6,394 bases of DNA. It comes from Dethiosulfatibacter sp. Its GTDB lineage: Bacteria > Bacillota > Clostridia > Tissierellales > Dethiosulfatibacteraceae. This document shows, piece by piece, positions 4,204 to 6,394 of the stretch. Location: the NCBI GenBank assembly GCA_030591825.1, contig JAUVAG010000073.1:1-6394 (forward strand), read 5' to 3'. Position 1 is the stretch's first letter. The number at the start of each line of letters is the position of its first letter. The position numbers were made by a program, and so were the translations under genes. The notes beneath the pieces are model-generated. The model was not told the DNA's origin. It saw only the letters and a list, made by a program, of their open reading frames with translations, and ran no database searches.

Positions 4204-5430
4204 ATGGCAAGAGAAAAGAAAGTTGAATATTATGACGTGGTTGTTATAGGAGCGGGTGCTGCAGGACTTACAGCTTCAATCTACAGTGCTAGAGCAAGAC
4301 TGAAGACATTAATTCTAGAGAAGGCTTTGGTTGGTGGACTTGCAACATATACAAATGAAATTGAAAACTATCCAGGATTCCCAAACAGTCCTAAAGGCGA
4401 AGATATAACTAATGAAATGAAGGCTCAGGCAAAGAAAATGGGTGTTAAATTTAAATTGACTGAAGTTCAAAAAGTTGAACTTGAAGGTGAAGAGAAGGTA
4501 GTTGAAACTTTCAGAAACAAATATATTGCAAAGACCGTAATTCTTGCAACTGGTGGAAGACCTCGTATTACAAAGGCTAAGAATGAGGAGAATTACCTGT
4601 TTGACAAGGGTATATCATTCTGTGCAACATGTGATGCTGCATCAAATACTGACAAGACTGTAGTTGTTATAGGAAGTGGAGATGCAGCTATAGAAGAAGG
4701 CATGTTCCTTACTAAGTTTGCAAAGAAGGTTATAGTATCTGTAATGCATGATGAAGGAATTATGGACTGCAATGAAATAGCTAAGGAAGCAGCACTTGCA
4801 AATCCAAAGATGGAATTTGTATGGAATTCTGTTGCTGAATCATTTGAAGGTGAAGAACATCTTGACACAGTAGTTCTTAAGGACCTTAAGGCTAACAAGC
4901 TTGTACCTGTGAAATGTGACAACTGTTTCGAATTTATAGGATACATTCCAAATACTGAAATGTTCAAGGATCAGATAGATCTTACACCACAAGGATACAT
5001 TCTTACAAATGACAGAATGGAAACGAATTTAAAAGGTGTATTCTCATGTGGAGACGTTAGAGAAAAATGGCTTAAGCAGGTTGCTACAGCTGTTGGTGAC
5101 GGAGCTATTGCAGGATTTGCAGCTGAAAAATATATTGCTGAAACTGAAGTGTTTGAAGAGACAATCATGAAGAAAGATAAGAACGGAGCTATTTATGTAT
5201 ACAATGCTATCGAGTCTGAGCAAAGAGAGCTTCTTCCATTGATAGAGGAATTGAATGAAAAGCATAATGCTGATTTCAATTTCTGCAAGATTGATGTTTA
5301 CAAGTCTGATGGACTTGCTAAGAGACTTGGAAAAACTGAATACCCATACGTTGCAATCGTTAAGGATGGAAAAGTAGCTGAATATGTTACTGACATCACT
5401 GCAGATTCAATACTGGCATCAGTAAAATAA
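4204..5430 (+). CDS. Thioredoxin-reductase-like flavoprotein with C-terminal thioredoxin-fold domain
   Basis: Residues 1-312 follow the low-molecular-weight thioredoxin reductase plan: FAD-binding VVVIGAGAAGLTA (12-24), ENYPGFP (54-60), the redox-active CATC (140-143), a second Rossmann motif GSGDAAIEEG (157-166), and FAD-contacting SCGDVREKWLKQVATAVGDGA (281-301). The usual NADPH phosphate-binding HRRxxxR is absent; VMHDEGIMD occupies the place. This recalls the ferredoxin-dependent flavin thioredoxin reductases of clostridia, so NADPH use is doubtful. A further CDNC pair (C238, C241) is unusual. Residues 326-408 add a thioredoxin-like domain (strand IYVYNA, cis-proline region TEYPYVAIVKDGK) in which the active CxxC is replaced (ESEQR, 337-341), so it may bind partners rather than exchange disulfides. 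At 408 residues it is about 90 longer than standard TrxB. ATG 4204 lies ten bases after GGAGG. Placement after the TusA/YeeE genes suggests reduction of a sulfur or selenium carrier. Confidence 0.88.
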   Translation: MAREKKVEYYDVVVIGAGAAGLTASIYSARARLKTLILEKALVGGLATYTNEIENYPGFPNSPKGEDITNEMKAQAKKMGVKFKLTEVQKVELEGEEKVVETFRNKYIAKTVILATGGRPRITKAKNEENYLFDKGISFCATCDAASNTDKTVVVIGSGDAAIEEGMFLTKFAKKVIVSVMHDEGIMDCNEIAKEAALANPKMEFVWNSVAESFEGEEHLDTVVLKDLKANKLVPVKCDNCFEFIGYIPNTEMFKDQIDLTPQGYILTNDRMETNLKGVFSCGDVREKWLKQVATAVGDGAIAGFAAEKYIAETEVFEETIMKKDKNGAIYVYNAIESEQRELLPLIEELNEKHNADFNFCKIDVYKSDGLAKRLGKTEYPYVAIVKDGKVAEYVTDITADSILASVK

Positions 5431-5442
5431 TTAAAGTAAATG

Positions 5443-5479
5443 AAATCCCTGCGAGTATTAACTTACTGCAGGGATTTTT
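5443..5479 (+). terminator. Rho-independent terminator after the reductase gene
   Basis: AAATCCCTGC (5443-5452) pairs with GCAGGGATTT (5468-5477). Past a bulged G, AGTA (5454-5457) pairs with TACT (5464-5467), leaving a six-base loop. The stem runs into TTTTT (5475-5479). It lies 12 bases after the stop codon. On the other strand the stem is flanked by ATTTCATTT, so weak termination of the convergent membrane-protein gene is possible. Confidence 0.88.
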
Positions 5480-5548
5480 AATTCATATTCAGAGATAACA
5501 GAAAGCATGTGTTTTAGAAAAATCCATGTTACTGAGTTTCAGTTTTGA

Positions 5549-6394
5549 TTAGTGTAATACCTTGTAGATTTTAACTGACCATTCCTCGGAATCCATGTAC
5601 CGCACAATTCTCATTGCATAAGGGCTTGTAAATTCTATTTCAAGTGTGCATTTATCTTCGAGGAAACTGTTCATGTCATTGTAATAATAGTATAGATTGC
5701 CATAGACGCCGTTCCATACTGGACGATGATCAAATATGAAGTCCATTTCTTCCGGATAGATTATGTATTCTATGTTGTTTGAATATATGTATTTTTCAAA
5801 GGTTATATTATTGTCCTTCAAATAGTGCAGGTTTCTATAATCTAAAAGGCTGCCGTTGTCAAAATAGAATTCTGCATTTAGATTGCAAAGAACCTTGTCT
5901 TCTGGGGATACTATTTCAGAGATATTGTCAATATAATCCTTGTAGTCGTTGTTAATATATGGATAGATATTGAAAATAGAAAAATAAAATAGTAGAGAGC
6001 AGGTGGCCATGGTCATGAGTCTTTTGACATTGGTCCTGTTCACCAGATTGAGATATATGAGCCACATAAAAGGTACCAGGAACACCATGCTTGTTTGATT
6101 ATATCTGCCTATAACCACGAAGGTTATATTTATTCCAACTATACAAAGGAGAAGCCCTGAAAGATAGTATTCATTTTTATTTCTGACTATGCAGTATAAT
6201 GCGCCGGCAATTGAAAAAATAAAGATCCAGAACTGAAATTTGATATAGGGTGTATAGTAGGTGCCGCTTACTGAATAATAAAGTTTGAGATAGAAATATT
6301 TAAGTGTAGCAAGCTTTGTGGATGAAGTCTCCAGTACTCCAAATTGGTCACCGAAATTTTTATAGTGATATATGAAATCTGAATCAAAGGAGAA
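5549..6394 (-). CDS. Polytopic membrane protein, probably GT-C type glycosyltransferase, C-terminal 281 residues
   Basis: The minus-strand frame is open from the window edge to TAA at 5551-5549, so the N-terminus lies outside; a GTG at 6118 is internal, since the frame continues upstream with clear membrane-protein sequence and no stop. The visible part begins FSFDSDFIYHYKNFGDQ, has about four hydrophobic segments (roughly 51-70, 77-96, 102-118 and 127-146), then a soluble aromatic-rich domain of about 135 residues. IGRYNQTSMVFLVPFMWL (95-112) resembles the RYxxPxxP-like region of PMT/ArnT-type GT-C glycosyltransferases, and the tail (ISEIVSPEDKVLCN, 158-171) resembles their extracytoplasmic C-terminal domain. 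Such enzymes move sugars from polyprenyl carriers to lipids or proteins outside the membrane. That fits the polyprenyl-phosphate type glycosyltransferase at the left edge. The family assignment is by pattern only. Confidence 0.72.
   Translation of the reverse strand, partial: FSFDSDFIYHYKNFGDQFGVLETSSTKLATLKYFYLKLYYSVSGTYYTPYIKFQFWIFIFSIAGALYCIVRNKNEYYLSGLLLCIVGINITFVVIGRYNQTSMVFLVPFMWLIYLNLVNRTNVKRLMTMATCSLLFYFSIFNIYPYINNDYKDYIDNISEIVSPEDKVLCNLNAEFYFDNGSLLDYRNLHYLKDNNITFEKYIYSNNIEYIIYPEEMDFIFDHRPVWNGVYGNLYYYYNDMNSFLEDKCTLEIEFTSPYAMRIVRYMDSEEWSVKIYKVLH

Noticed and set aside
4593..5265. Minus-strand frames opposite the reductase gene
   Set aside because: Antisense shadows; the plus strand has full family signatures across the region.
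6116..6118. GTG as the start of a 189-residue protein on the minus strand
   Set aside because: The frame stays open to the window edge and encodes further membrane segments, so this is an internal codon of a larger gene.

Overview
The window looks like a low-GC Firmicute, most likely an anaerobic Clostridia-type bacterium. The DNA is AT-rich, start codons follow GGAGG-type ribosome binding sites, AGA and ATA codons are frequent, and the central genes (YeeE/YedE membrane proteins, TusA proteins, a flavoprotein thioredoxin-reductase relative) form a set typical of anaerobic sulfur or selenium metabolism. The species cannot be read from the sequence. I saw no rRNA, tRNA, CRISPR array or transposase, and no gene-free stretch longer than 300 bases.

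Layout. Positions 1-438 (minus strand) hold the start of a family-2 glycosyltransferase, cut by the window edge, preceded in the same transcript by a 45-residue small ORF. A short divergent spacer carrying a near-perfect palindrome (481-496) separates these from a TusA-family gene (540-752, plus). That gene runs head-on into a LysR-type regulator (749-1645, minus); the two share the four bases CTAG as overlapping stop codons. The regulator is divergent from the main cluster, all on the plus strand: a YeeE/YedE half-transporter with a long basic repeat-containing N-terminal tail (1795-2733), two nearly identical TusA-family genes in tandem (2834-3064 and 3154-3384), a second YeeE/YedE half (3430-3975), a 228-base spacer full of inverted repeats, and a thioredoxin-reductase-like flavoprotein with an extra C-terminal thioredoxin-fold domain (4204-5430). 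A clear hairpin terminator follows at 5443-5479. The window ends in the C-terminal part of a polytopic membrane protein, probably a GT-C type glycosyltransferase (5549-6394, minus).

How the genes may work together (inference). The two YeeE/YedE halves together correspond to one full-length transporter of the thiosulfate/selenium YeeE-YedE family, but the half matching the usual C-terminus is encoded first and the half matching the usual N-terminus last, with the TusA pair between them. TusA proteins carry sulfur (or possibly selenium) on a cysteine and are the known partners of YeeE transporters. The flavoprotein could supply electrons for release or reduction of the cargo, and the LysR protein could sense a sulfur metabolite. 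The reductase lacks the usual NADPH-binding arginine motif and its thioredoxin-like domain lacks the redox cysteines, so its electron donor and partner are open questions. The substrate of the whole system is not determined by the sequence. Flanking glycosyltransferase genes on the opposite strand suggest that the sulfur cluster sits within, or was inserted next to, a surface-glycan locus.
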